Under the pieces are notes generated by a model. It was not told the DNA's origin. It made no database searches and saw only the letters and a list, made by a program, of their open reading frames with translations. From Stromatinia cepivora (taxonomy: Eukaryota; Ascomycota; Leotiomycetes; Helotiales; Sclerotiniaceae): DNA of 64,000 nt. Of the stretch, positions 49,936-61,387 are shown piece after piece; position 1 is the stretch's first letter; each line of letters begins with the position of its first letter. The stretch is from NCBI GenBank assembly GCA_014898415.1, contig RCTD01000003.1:1798001-1862000 (forward strand). Direction: 5' to 3'. The translations under genes were made by a program, and so were the position numbers.

Positions 49936-51003
49936 TAAGAGAAATGGATTAGACTCCCACTTTAGAATTAGGAAATTATCAGACAAATGGTTTCAAGCCT
50001 AGGCGAGCCGTCTTTGCTAATGAATTAGATGAGGTTGAGCTTTTTGGGATGATTGTGCGTGTTATTGGCCTGTAGAAACGTCAAGAATGTGTAGATTTAG
50101 AGTTTGAGTGGTGACAAAAAATGACACCTAAAATTGGCGGAAAATGAAGGGGGCTACGACGAGCTAATACTTGGACATTGGACTACTTGTAGAAACTACA
50201 TCTAAACTCAATATTCAATTAGTAGCTGTTGTATCTTACATGGAGGAGTCAAGATGTCTTTCTGTGTACTTACTATTAAGAATCATGAGGCGTGACCTGG
50301 CAACACTGTTCTAAAGACATACTTATTACTTGCTCCGGGTCTCAGGCTCAATAATGCCATTTTACTTGGTTATTGGGAACTTACAGCACTACAATGAAAT
50401 GCCATGGAGTTAATCTTGGGCACTGTTTATTCTGCAGCAAATAGCATAGCGAGGACGTGGATTCTTGAGTATTCATGGTAAGGCATGCAAGAGATATGTC
50501 AGCGGACGGTAACAACGCACAGCTTAAAGAAAGCACTCTTCCATTTCTGCCAATCCTATCGGACTCCAAATCTATGATTAACGCTCTGAGCGGAAAAATT
50601 TACCTGAAATTGGTTGTAGCAAAAATAGGCGTATGTGCCAGTAATATAATGTGCTTTAATTCCTATTTCCTGACATTGGACTAAGGAGCATAGCCCCCTG
50701 TTCCTTCCTGGAGGCATCTAGTCTCATGCTGACCTGTTTGCCCTATTTCTAACGTGCCATCAATCTCTGGAAATGAGCACCACTCGCTACTTAACATTAT
50801 GCTCTAGTCCGCAGATCTGTTGAATGGTTTCAACTTATTACTAAGCCGATTGACCTTATAGAAGTGCCATCTCATGCACATTATAGATCTACTATTTCTC
50901 AGCCACAGGAAAAAGTATTCGATCAGCCCTTCTCCCTGGAAAACTGGGTATTTTAGAGAGTCGGGAAGTTCTGATACGCGAGGATTCAGTGCTGAAAGGT
51001 AGG
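49936..51003. other. Intergenic, no gene seen
   Basis: Ordinary composition with only short, overlapping frames (for example 50475-50684) lacking motifs. A further exon of the preceding fragment could lie at about 49970-50060 (minus strand, reading TIIPKSSTSSNSLAKTARLG), but no splice supports it. Confidence 0.35.
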
Positions 51004-51762
51004 TAGGCTGGCTGCGCATAAATTACCCGCAACCTATAGGTATCCGCAGATAATCCGCCCTGCAGATTACCCATTAAATAATCTACCTATCCCATAAATT
51101 ATCCATTGAGGTTTTAAAATAATTCGATTTACAAATAAATATCTATGGATTATTTATAAATTATTTGTTTACCCACAAATTATTCATTTATCTATAAATT
51201 AACAGATTATCTACAAATAAATAGATAATTTACAAATTACTTACAAATTATCTATAGATTATTTACAAATAATTTACAGATTATTTGTTTATTTATAAAT
51301 AAATAGATTATCTATAAATTATTTATAGATTATTTATAAATTTATAAATTATTTATATTTTATATATATTTATTATATAAGATTAATATAAAAATTAATA
51401 TAAAAATTAATATAAAAATTAATATAAAAATTAATATAAAAATTAATATAAAAATTAATATAAAAATTAATATAAAAATTAATATAAAAATTAATATAAA
51501 AATTATTTATACAAATAATCTACAAATAATCCATAAATAATCTATAGATTATTTACAAACAATCTGTAAATTATTCATTTATCTATAAATAATCCATCAA
51601 TTTATAAATAAATAAATAATTTACAAATAATCCATAAATAATCCATAAATAATCCATAAATAATTTATTAGTATATATAAATAATCCGATCTATAAACAA
51701 ATACCTAGTGGATAATCCGTTAAAGTTATTATCCGTTCCATGGGTACCCGTTGTGCAGTCTA
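51004..51762 (-). mobile_element. hAT-type MITE, copy I
   Basis: 759 bp with ends TAGGCTGGCTGCGCA (left) and TAGACTGCACA (right, reverse strand). It is flanked by a perfect 8-bp duplication AAGGTAGG (50996-51003 and 51763-51770). Subterminal sequences mirror copy H (AATTACCCGCAACC on the left, CCATGGGTACCCG on the right). The interior is AT-rich with iterations of ACAAATAATC/ATAAATTATT and no coding capacity. The perfect duplication suggests a fairly recent insertion. Confidence 0.82.
51382..51504 (-). repeat. 12-bp minisatellite TTAATATAAAAA in MITE I
   Basis: About ten tandem copies of the reverse complement of the unit in MITE H, confirming that the two MITEs are one family in opposite orientation. 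Confidence 0.92.
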
Positions 51763-51770
51763 AAGGTAGG

Positions 51771-53315
51771 ATGGCAAGGTGCAGTACTGGGATAGACGTT
51801 TGAGTAAGACTATCTTGGAAAGTCATAAATAATCTGCCGGAGTCTTCAGCATCACTCTTTGCAGATGAGATGCTCTTCTCAAAGTTAAAAATTGGGATGC
51901 GTACTATTATGGACAGCCGCGTGCGGTAATAGCTCCAATGCACCAGTATTGAACTCTAGGTCTTATGTATTGGTGTATTTGAGGATTCCCCATGTATTCG
52001 AGCCTCACACAATGCAAACTTTGAATTTAGATACAAACATTTTCAAAGCAAAGTTCTAATTTGGTTTATGTCAGCGGTATTGTTTCTTCCCTTGAAGAAT
52101 ATCTGCAAATTTTCTATTTGATGTTAATGAGAGGTCGGATGATAAAGCCCCTGTCTGCAGTACAAGGCTACCATTCAACTTCATTATCTTCATCTCAGCC
52201 GTGTCTAATCACACTAGTTGCTCTTGAATGTGACTATGTGTCTTTCTTGATATGTTTATACAGTGATTGAAGTGTTCTGCTGTTTAGAAATATGCCTAAT
52301 TTATAAGGAAAATAGAAGGAAAATAGACTCAAAATAACAAGCTCGGATCCTTCTTGGACTTGATAATCTTCACTCAACAACAAGTTCTATGAATCAAGAA
52401 GATTCTGTTTTATCACTCATTCTAATATTGAGGTCTCTTTTCAGTGGCATCTGTGTTATTGGCAATTACTTACCAAAGAGAAAGACCACAGCCAAAGTGA
52501 GCACGTTTGCGATCTAAGATCAGTAAGTTAGAATTCCTTTTCCTTCTCTCCATAACGGCATCTTGTATATCAGACATATTTTTTAATATCCAAAATATTC
52601 CAAATTTAGATCTTCTGATCATCCCATGGTCCAAGATGGATTGAGAAGTTGAATTCAGAAAATTGAACTTCTCTTCCACCAGGCGACGCACATAGCACAC
52701 TCCCCATAACACAAGCTACCCCATCAATTTCTCTACAACCACTTCATTCTGTCTTTTAATAAATTACTTTTCTCTTTGCATTGGTTGTCACAAGTTTTTT
52801 CATTCTACACGCTATGCTAAGTATTGCTTGTAAAGAGCGAGTCCTTCTGCCAGCAGGTCAACACCTCTCTTTATCTCCTACACATGACCACTTATCTTAC
52901 TCCTTTAAAGACTGTTATTCATCTCATAATGAAAATTTGACTTCTTTAACAAAGTTTTCTACTTAGGTATTTCACGGTTTTCCAACTAGGAATCTCCGCA
53001 AGGAAAAGTCAACTTCTACCGAAAAAAAACACACATCTGATCCCTTGAGTACGTGTAATACCGGTTCTACTCTACAATAGCCAGTCGCTCAGCCTGTTCT
53101 GCCTTTACTTCCTTTCTATTATTGGGATAAGATGAGATGCTAGAGCCTTCACTCCACCTCTTTCATCCCATTCCCATACTCTCATCAAAGACTGCCATCT
53201 GGTTTGAGATATCCATTGTCTACCTTCCCTTCCTCAGATTTTCTACGAATAGATCATCATTCTAAACAATATGAAAAGAGGTACTGACGGGTAGGTACCA
53301 ACAGAAGTTCTCATC
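51771..53315. other. Upstream region of SANT paralogue 2, otherwise empty
   Basis: No supported gene. A minus-strand frame at 52470-52712 is coding-like in places but has no recognised motif. The last few hundred bases before 53316 are C/T-rich, as expected of a fungal promoter and 5' leader. Confidence 0.4.
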
Positions 53316-55123
53316 ATGGCTGCTAGTACAAAAACCCCGAAGCCTGACGAACCCGACAACCTCCTGGAAAAGCCTCAAGGGGAGGCTATCCCACCACCTG
53401 TCAGCGCTCCGAAGAGGCTTAAACTCGCTTTTAAACCCCATAACACCACCAGTAAACCCTTTGTCGCAACTCCCGAGCCTATTGAAGAAGATTCGGATGC
53501 TGTTTTGAGCCCTGGTCACGCGCCAGGCTATATACAATGGAAAAAAGCTCCTGTTCCTGATTTGACAAATGAAACTGAGGAAGAGAAGAAACACCGAGTA
53601 AGTCTATGTTCTTTACTTCTTGTTTCACTCTTCACATAATATTAAGATATATCTAGCTCAACAAGAGGCACGCCCCGAAAGGTAAACGAGGCACTCGCTA
53701 CATCGACGACGGCACGACCGTCCGAAGCCCCGCAGTCGTTGGTAAACCAGATATTTCCAAACTTGTAGTCAGTTTCAAGACAGAAAAAACTGACGAATAT
53801 ACGAACGAGGTGGTTGAAGGTGATGTCAGGTTTGAATACGATGACGATGTAAAGGGTGTTCAAGTGGATTGGAATAGCGCTAAATCCGTACACGCACTAA
53901 ACAACTGGCGAAGTCAGCTTATTCGAAGAGCAATCGGAAAGGCCTATGATAACAACGAGTTCTGGACCGTACAGGAACAACAAATCCTCACTGTCTTAAT
54001 TCGCGATTATCTCGATGGTGAAAAGGATATTGATTGGGTGCAGATCGCCCGCGACTACAACTCGTTAGTTAAAAATATCGCGCAGGAAAAAGGTGCACCG
54101 GGTGCTCCTCGTCGTTATCGTTGCCAAGGTAATGACAAGACTCCACGAGAAGCTGTCTCTACCTCCATGCCCCTTCGAGAGAATCGGCGGATCCCCCAGA
54201 GACCTGACTGGGTTCTACGACAGGAAATTGGTTACTTCCGTGCCCCTGATGCTATTGAGGTCATGGATAGATTAAGAGGTAGCGCACTTCCTCAGCGGAA
54301 CGGCCATCCACCAATTAGACCTAACAGGGAAGGGAAACAACTAGCTAGGAAAAGCAGAGGTAAATCAGCGGTACAAGAGTCCTCCGAGGAGCAAGACGAC
54401 TCGTATGTTTCTTCTGCATATGAAAATGATCGCTTTGTAGTTGACTCACCAATGGAATCGACTCCAAAACCTCCAGTCCGTCTTCTTCAACCTCGACCAC
54501 TTCAACCTCGCCCAATAGCCGTCCCTCAGCCTAAACCAGACCCTCCTCCTCGTCGATATAAGAAACGCAATGTGTATAACGAGGAGATAGTTTATGATAA
54601 ACCATCTGCTGAGTTGTACCGTTCTTCAACCAATTCCAATATCAACCAGTCATTTGGGGGTAAACAACAAGCTCTTGATCTTTTGGCTGAGCAGGCAGCC
54701 ATCATGTATAATCACTTGCCTGAAGCAAATAAAGGGACTGCTCCTCGATTTATCGCACCTGGTCCGGCACCCGACTTTATTGTACCTGCTCCCATTATGC
54801 CGAGACCATCTGGTTCGTCCCATCCAACTGCTCGGGCACAAAGATCGATTACGTCTGCAACCCCGCTTACTCCTAAAGATTTCACTCCTCTACGACCTAT
54901 TGCCTCTCGTAAACCTTCAGATCTGAGTCAAAGACGAAATCTTCCCTTAGCTCAGGGTAACCAACCTATCCGGCCTGCTCACACTCTATCTGTTCCGCGT
55001 CCTATTGCGCCAATGATACCCATCTGGGAAATTAATCGACGGAACCGGGAGAAAGCTGCAGCGGAGGCCGCTGCTTCCAATACCAAGAAATCAGCTCCCT
55101 CCGAGCCTACTCCTGAGGTGTAA
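53316..55123 (+). CDS. SANT/Myb-like nuclear protein, paralogue 2
   Basis: Exons 53316-53597 and 53657-55123, with a 59-bp intron (GTAAGT to TATCTAG) kept in frame, give a 582-residue protein. The start ATG (MAASTKTPKPDEPD) is chosen because an upstream ATG at 53271 runs into a stop. A disordered N-terminus with RLKLAFK is followed by an acidic stretch and a SANT-like region at about residues 163-232 (VDWNSAKSVHALNNWRSQL, then FWTVQEQQILTVLI and DIDWVQIARDYNSLV), aligning with paralogue 1. A further shared segment reads LRQEIGYFRAPDAIEVM. The C-terminal half is Pro/Arg-rich and low complexity (LQPRPLQPRPIAVPQPKP). It is divergent from paralogue 1, 4.8 kb away. A DNA- or chromatin-linked role is inferred only from the SANT similarity. 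Confidence 0.82.
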
Positions 55124-55623
55124 ATAAATCAACAAAAAATTTCCCATTTTCAATTCTTCATACATTTTCTGTATTAGGATTCTTTTACATAAACATTTAT
55201 TGTTCCTCTAGTCTAGGCCAGTATTTTGGACTTTGGACTTTGAACTTTGGACAATTATCCCCCGATTCTTTGGTAGTCTATTTACTTGTTCTTTGTGTTT
55301 GGGAAGCACTTTTTAATTATTTTCTTGTTTTTATTTTGCGGGAATGGAGATGAGAAGTTGTAAGATCTGACCTATTTGTCAAGTTTTAATCATTGTCATG
55401 GATGGACTGAATGATATTCGGCATGATGACAATCAGTAGTCACATTTTATCTTAGGAAACAATTCAAATCGTGCTATGTATTTAAACGTAAGATTACATA
55501 AACTTGTGATTTCATGACTGACCATCACTAAATCACATCAATCTGCACTCAATGTAGATATCAGTACTCTTGCTTATCGGTACATTCATTAGCATAGCAG
55601 TCGTGCTATTGTAGCCCGTTTTT
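55124..55623. other. 3' flank of SANT paralogue 2
   Basis: T-rich non-coding sequence; nothing called. Confidence 0.5.
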
Positions 55624-55971
55624 ATGGAAATCCCCGCTCGGCTTCCGGCTGAGTCGTTTATAACCATTCAAAGCTACAGAAAGCCGAAGAAAGAAGAAGA
55701 GGAACTGAAATACCGCCATCCTGAGATTGATGCCCTAAGCCATCTCACCCTCGTACGAGGAAAAACGAGAAATTATATGGTAAATAAAAACTTATACAAT
55801 GTTTATTTATTGGGATATAAGGGTAAATTGGAGATTACGGAATTAGCGGAGAGAAAGGCGAAGGAGGGGTTGGGGAGAAGAAGGAGATTGAATATCGTAT
55901 TGAGTCTGAGGCCCGAAAAAGAGAGAATTAGAAGAGCAATATTGATAGTGAAGAATCACCCTTCTACTTAG
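55624..55971 (+). CDS. Hypothetical small basic protein
   Basis: A 115-codon ATG-started frame, rich in Lys/Glu/Arg (KPKKEEEELKYRHPEID, then ERKAKEGLGRRRRLN), with no signal peptide or membrane segment. I recognise no family. It could be a lineage-specific gene or a remnant; its base usage becomes very G/A-rich near the end. No intron is needed. Confidence 0.35.
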   Translation: MEIPARLPAESFITIQSYRKPKKEEEELKYRHPEIDALSHLTLVRGKTRNYMVNKNLYNVYLLGYKGKLEITELAERKAKEGLGRRRRLNIVLSLRPEKERIRRAILIVKNHPST

Positions 55972-56217
55972 CATGAGTAGATGATTAGCTTTCTATATTG
56001 TCACGGAGAAAGCTATGATTCCTGTAGAACCTTACTGCTCACCGCGCTCTGCGCTGAATAGAGGTTCTGGAGGCCTTTTAGATCACCACGGTCGATGGGC
56101 TTGAGAAGAGAATATTCATTCATTCATTCATTATTCATATATGTATTCATATATCTAAACCGTCCAATACAATTTCCGATTTAAACCCCTGACCCTGCCA
56201 TTCCATTCCATTCCTCA

Positions 56218-58224
56218 TCAAAGACAACCAACCGCAAACCTCGCACCCTCAAAAACACCCTTAAAATACTTCTCCGCAAATGCTTCGCCAACAGAAGTCG
56301 GATGACTAATAGCCATTTCCTTTTTCCCAATAATCAAACCCGGGATGAATTTCTCTCTCGCTTGATTTGCAAGGGATGTAGCGATGCCCTTGCGGCGGAA
56401 ATCAGAGTGGACCCACAGTCGGTCGATACACATGTATGCTTCATGTGGGGTAGGGGCGATGGACGTTGGAGGGATAATGGATGTGTCGGCAAGTGGGGTA
56501 GAAGGGGTGATGTTCTCGGGGTTCTCGGTAGCGGTCATGATAGTGTTTGCTTTGCCAATTCGCTCAGCGAGGAGAATACCAATTGGTCGGGCGCCGATGA
56601 GGTAAAGGAAAACTTTGTACCGTGGAACAGGGATAAGATCTTTGGGATCATTGGGACTGGTGATCATAGACCAGATTTGCTCAGATGTTGGTAAGATGCC
56701 ATCCATGTCCATCAGGGTGGCTTCAAGGATACTTTCCACGAGATTTCGGATGGGACTGGATTCTTTGCAGCTAATGCATTGAATACTGTGGAGTTCGCTT
56801 TCGATCACCTTTTGCCATGTTTGGGTATTGACGTATTTTGGCTTAAAGGTAGGCCCGCCCATGCGGAAGATCTTGTGGAAGTTATCGTGGAGTCGTTGAT
56901 CGGCGGCGACGTTTATAGCGTACTGCATACCGCAGTTTTGACACTTGTTGTGAAAGGATTGGCCCAGATCTAGAATTTGTTGGTGAAGCGCAAAACCCAT
57001 TGGGCGAGCAATATCGGCTTTGAGCTTTGCTCGTTCTGGAATGTCGAGGGGTTGGTCAGCGAGAGGGAGAAGAGTACCGTGGTCGATTATGGCATGATCT
57101 CTCATATCTTGAGCATCATGATAACGTTCCATCATCTCAACTCGTGTATCATCTGTAAAATCGCCGCCAAGCTCCTGCAAATCGCCTTCATGGATGTCAG
57201 ACATGGTGTTGATATTCGGTAAGTTTGGTTTGGTGCTAATGCGACGTCGAATGGGCTTCGATTTCGTTGATATGAGATGATCCTGAGGTATTGAAGGAGG
57301 TGATGAAGGAGGTGATGAAGGAGGTGATGAAGGTGGAGATGATATTGGTTGCTGATGTGAATCTAAGAGTACAGGAGATTGAGATTTTAAAGGACTCGAA
57401 GATCGTTGTGGTTGCGGTAATGGTTTAAAGTAGCTTCGAATAGAGGATTTCTTGACTTTCTCCGCTGGATGGGGCTCCGAAGGAACAATAGTATCTTCTT
57501 TGGGTTTGGTATCTGACAAGGATGTAACAAGAATCTCGTTTGGAGTTAAGGTGGTATTCTTGTGTGTATTTTTCTGTAAAGAATCTAGATCAATACTAGT
57601 GTGGTTCGAAGCGAGATTTCTCCTTATTGAAGAATTTGATTTTCGAGTAGGAGAAGACAATTCTGGCGTAATGCAGTCCTTACTATGTTGGAATATTGAG
57701 CTAGATCTTCTTTCTGGCAGGAAATTTGAGGTCTCTTTGGTAGAAGTGAGTTTGGCAGCTGTGACCTTCGTTGAAGATTTGTGATTCAAAATGTCAGGTG
57801 AATTGGAAGGGCTGATCCCATGATCGCGTCGATTTTGATGATTTGACTCAAGTTCAGCCAGAGGGGAGATAGATCCGTCGGATCTGGGGGATAAAACGCG
57901 TAATTTTATGGAAGAAGAATCTCTGATGTCCTCTCCGTGTCGTTGCGAAGGACAACTGAGCAGAGAAGATTGATTTTCCTCCTCAAATCTATCCTCGGAA
58001 TGGCTTTCTTGGGGTATAAATGATTCAGAAAGAACTAGAGAAGAAACTGATACAAATTCCGAAGAATCAACACGTTGTCTCTTGATTGGGAAATTTTGAT
58101 TGCTTCCTCTAGTGCGTTTGGAATAAGTTCGCATAGTAGCATTACTTTTTCTCGAGGGATTAATTAGCGGCTGTGCTGTTTTAAGTGAATATGTGAGTTG
58201 ATACCTTTTTGATCGATTCTCCAT
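56218..58224 (-). CDS. ECO1: Cohesin acetyltransferase Eco1/Ctf7
   Basis: A single-exon frame of 668 residues. Eco1 acetylates the cohesin subunit Smc3 during S phase to establish sister-chromatid cohesion. The C-terminal third carries the family's zinc finger CQNCGMQYAINVAADQRLH (about residues 428-450, C-x2-C-x14-H-x3-H) and the GNAT acetyltransferase fold, with DRLWVHSDFRRKGIATSLA at about 601-619 (acetyl-CoA loop RRKGIA) and the family signature PTSVGEAFAEKYF at about 642-654. The N-terminal two thirds are disordered and Ser-rich, with a PPSS tandem repeat near 297-311. SSIRSYFKP at about 260-268 resembles a PCNA-interacting peptide, which this family uses at replication forks. It is longer than yeast Eco1 because of the disordered region. 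Confidence 0.93.
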   Translation of the reverse strand: MENRSKRYQLTYSLKTAQPLINPSRKSNATMRTYSKRTRGSNQNFPIKRQRVDSSEFVSVSSLVLSESFIPQESHSEDRFEEENQSSLLSCPSQRHGEDIRDSSSIKLRVLSPRSDGSISPLAELESNHQNRRDHGISPSNSPDILNHKSSTKVTAAKLTSTKETSNFLPERRSSSIFQHSKDCITPELSSPTRKSNSSIRRNLASNHTSIDLDSLQKNTHKNTTLTPNEILVTSLSDTKPKEDTIVPSEPHPAEKVKKSSIRSYFKPLPQPQRSSSPLKSQSPVLLDSHQQPISSPPSSPPSSPPSSPPSIPQDHLISTKSKPIRRRISTKPNLPNINTMSDIHEGDLQELGGDFTDDTRVEMMERYHDAQDMRDHAIIDHGTLLPLADQPLDIPERAKLKADIARPMGFALHQQILDLGQSFHNKCQNCGMQYAINVAADQRLHDNFHKIFRMGGPTFKPKYVNTQTWQKVIESELHSIQCISCKESSPIRNLVESILEATLMDMDGILPTSEQIWSMITSPNDPKDLIPVPRYKVFLYLIGARPIGILLAERIGKANTIMTATENPENITPSTPLADTSIIPPTSIAPTPHEAYMCIDRLWVHSDFRRKGIATSLANQAREKFIPGLIIGKKEMAISHPTSVGEAFAEKYFKGVFEGARFAVGCL

Positions 58225-59624
58225 TGTTAATTCGGGTGGTGGCAGTGAACTTTTGTGATAATCTACCTTGTGATCATGATATATTGAAGAATTGGGGAGA
58301 CGCGTTCTGGCTAATTTTGATAGAGATTGTGAAGTGGTGGTCAGAGCACGGGGCTTACTAATAAAACCTTATTGACATTTCCACATCTGATGATCACCTG
58401 ATGATCAAATGCATGAACCTTTCATCTTTGGACCTCGGAAGCAAAGACCTCGGAAGGTGAACTGCAGAATGAGTTGGATCAATCATTTCTCATTGTTTCC
58501 TTGAAGTCTTGTTCTCAGCCTTTCCTTGTCAGGTTAGTGAGGATTTTTGCATGTAGGTAATCATACAAGCGCAAATTCCGTGTGCTTTCATTTTACAGGG
58601 TCTCTTTCAAAAATTAGTCAGAGGAACTAAAAAGTTAGGTAGTAAAAGGGAGTTATACAAATAGATGGTAATATGGATACTCACAGCGTTCTGTAGTGTA
58701 GCTCCGCGGGTTCTCCGCGAGTTCTTGCCTCTCAAACGAAGAGAGAGAAGATGAGCTAGCAAAGTAGCTATTTCGGGTATTATAATTCAAAGTCAGTGAT
58801 AGCTGAGGTTGAGGGCATGCGTCGTTGTGCCGGAAAGATAATACCCGTGGAAATATTGACGGGCGGAAACCGTACCGTCGGAATCCCGCCGCGGGGTTAG
58901 TTCTATCCGGAGGGTACAATGCTCATGGTATTTCGATATTGTGGAAGCCCAACGCTGAAGAGATTTCTAGGTACAAGGTCTTATTGTTATTATGGAGGGG
59001 CTACTCTATTTAGGGTTAGGTGTGATCCTGTAAACTCTATATAAAGTCTATGCCTTATAAGTTAGGCTATTATGAGCCTAACAACGCCCATTACGCGAAT
59101 GTGCTGACCTAGCCAAACTTCAAGCCCTTCAAAGCTTCTATAAAAAAGAAACCTTGAAACTACCTATGCCGTCTTCTCCCCTTCTAAAAAGTTATGATCG
59201 GGAGATGGATTTGTTCATCCAAGTATATTGGGCCTTTGTGATGATTTCCAGTTTTTCAAATGAGCGGTGGGTGGTGAATGTTCAAACTGCACATATCTTA
59301 CCGCCATGGGTGAATATCGCTGTCAGGAGTTGAGTCTCTTTTTCGCATCATGTTAGCAGAAGGGTAGGGAAACATGCAGATCACAGAATTTGCACAACGA
59401 ATCCCAGGCAAGCCTACCTGTTCTTACGATCCGACTTTAAATACTCATTCAAAAAGAATTCAATATTCCCGCAGGTATCAATCGTCTATTTTGGTTTTCC
59501 GGATCCCATCTATCGAGTTCCCATCGAGTTGAATGCTTTTCATATAGTACAATAGTTGCCCATCCAATACAGGATGTGTGATATCATTGATACAAGCTAA
59601 AAACTCCATTTTAATACATTTTAT
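58225..59624. other. Intergenic between ECO1 and COQ1, no gene seen
   Basis: 5' region of ECO1 and 3' flank of COQ1. Short frames at 58653-59013 on both strands show no motifs. No RNA gene recognised. Confidence 0.5.
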
Positions 59625-61046
59625 TCATTTCCTTCGTTTCAAAGTTTTATCGGCCATTTCTATCAGACCATCCTTTGCTTCACTTTCGGGAAATGCACTA
59701 ATCGCAGAAATTGCTCGGTTGGCATACTCTTCGGCCAAGGCACGGGTTTGCTCTAAGCCATCGCTTTGTAGCACTAATTCTCTTGCCTGTGGTTATGTTA
59801 GTATGAACTCTAGAATACTCATTGTGGGGCAACTTACCCGCAAGACATCTCCTTCTTGAGAAAACTTCCTTCCCACCAGAGAACCCAATTCCCTATTATT
59901 CTTCCAAGCAAAAATTAACGGTGCAGTCGCAAGACCTAGTTCCAAATCGGCGCCAGCTGGTTTTCCCAGCTCTTTCTCGCTAATTGTATAATCCAACATA
60001 TCATCAACCAGTTGAAATGCTAATCCCAAATTTTTACCGTAATCATATGCTGCATCAACTGTAACAGTATCTGATCCTCCAAGTAAAGCCGCTGCCCGAC
60101 ATGATTTTGATATTAAGCTTGCGCTCTTTAAGTATGTCTTTTGTAGGTAGTAAGAGATGGTTCCTTCGGTCCAAACAGGATTTTTCTCATCCTGCGCAGT
60201 ATTCTTCAATTGCATGAATTCTCCCTCAACAAGATTTGCAATGACTGTCGCAAGTAGCTCAGTAACTTCTGCATCACGCAGACGTGCAAGAGCAACAGAA
60301 GCACGACTCAACAGAAAATCTCCAGCCAAAACAGCCATTTTGTTTCCAAATTCAAGGTTGGCAGATGGATTACCTCGCCGCGATACGGAATGATCAATGA
60401 CATCGTCGTGTAAAAGAGATGCAGTGTGAATGAGCTCTGTGATTTCAGCCAAACGCCTTTGGGAAGGAAGTATATCGCTCTCTGCTGCCGAATATGTTCT
60501 GGGCACATGTGCCAAAGGATTTAATGTAGGTGCGGTAGGATTGACATCCGAGAGAATGGTAGTTGGCGATATGGGGTTGTCTATATCTGCGATTTCTTGA
60601 TTGGGATTATATTTGGGAGATTTGGGCGCTAAGGCGGAAGCTCTAGACATTAGTAGTACAATCATAGGTCGTACATGTTTGCCTTCGGCTTGTGTATAGT
60701 ATTTCGCAACAGTATCGAGGGAAGGATGCCCGGACCCAAGGAGCTGCCGTATGTTTCCAGTTAAAAACTTCATCTCTTTTGCAACCATTCGTAAAGGGTC
60801 TATGGAGTTGCCTCCTGCTGTCGCTCGGTTTGTGACATTTGAGAATACATTAGAAGCCACAGATACTGCCTGCGCCCAGGTCGATTGCGCCCGCCTCGTA
60901 GGTCGATGATGATATGATTGAGAAATTATAGGTCGTAGTGATATTGTATTAGTCAATTGGCACTGAAAACATGCGCCATTGAGTTTGGTTCTGGTTATGT
61001 AGGAGCTGGGGAAGAGCTTCGTAGCCCTCGTCGAATAATTCCTCAT
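59625..61046 (-). CDS. COQ1: Mitochondrial polyprenyl diphosphate synthase Coq1
   Basis: Exons 59838-61046 and 59625-59786 flank a 51-bp intron (GTAAGT to CCACAG), giving 456 residues. The enzyme lengthens isoprenoid chains from allylic diphosphate and IPP to build the ubiquinone side chain, at the mitochondrial inner membrane. The ATG at 61046 gives an Arg/Ser-rich presequence (MRNYSTRATKLF), fitting mitochondrial import. GKHVRPMIVLLMSRA, the first Asp-rich motif LLHDDVIDH (residues 214-218) and the second LVDDMLDY (348-352) are intact, as is GNKMAVLAGDFLLSRAS. The second exon supplies the usual helix ending in LKRRK. Chain length (Q9 or Q10) cannot be read from sequence. It is transcribed divergently from the Vma12-like gene, 341 bp apart. 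Confidence 0.93.
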
Positions 61047-61387
61047 GGCCTGTGAAACCCCCACTTTGTCCGGATAACAATTTTATTTCACGGCAAAGAT
61101 AAGTCCCAACATCCAATTCTCCAGTAACTGCGTCGAAATCAAAAGCGACCGTGATTGTCCTTGCTAATTTGGATAAATAAGAAAGAATGTAGAGAATATA
61201 AAAATTATCCCCGCAAGATTCCGAGGATAAATATTTCGGTTGGGCTAGACCAATGTCGGACAAGTTGATGCCGATAAGCAACTTTTGCCGATAAGCTTTG
61301 AGAGCTGCATCTGATTTTGAGAGCTGTCACGAACATCTGAGCTCGGTGGGTAAAAATCATCATTACGTTAATTGATGGGATGAGAAA
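61047..61387. promoter_or_regulatory. Shared divergent promoter region
   Basis: 341 bp between the start codons of COQ1 (minus) and the Vma12-like gene (plus). TTTCACAG just upstream of the COQ1 ATG looks like a 3' splice site, so a 5'-UTR intron is possible. No specific factor site is claimed. Confidence 0.5.

Noticed and set aside
52470..52712. 80-codon minus-strand frame
   Set aside because: Somewhat protein-like, but no motif, no splice context and no neighbour support.
54594..54926. Plus-strand 110-codon frame inside SANT paralogue 2
   Set aside because: Alternative frame of a Pro/Arg-rich coding exon; the main frame is spliced and homologous to its paralogue.
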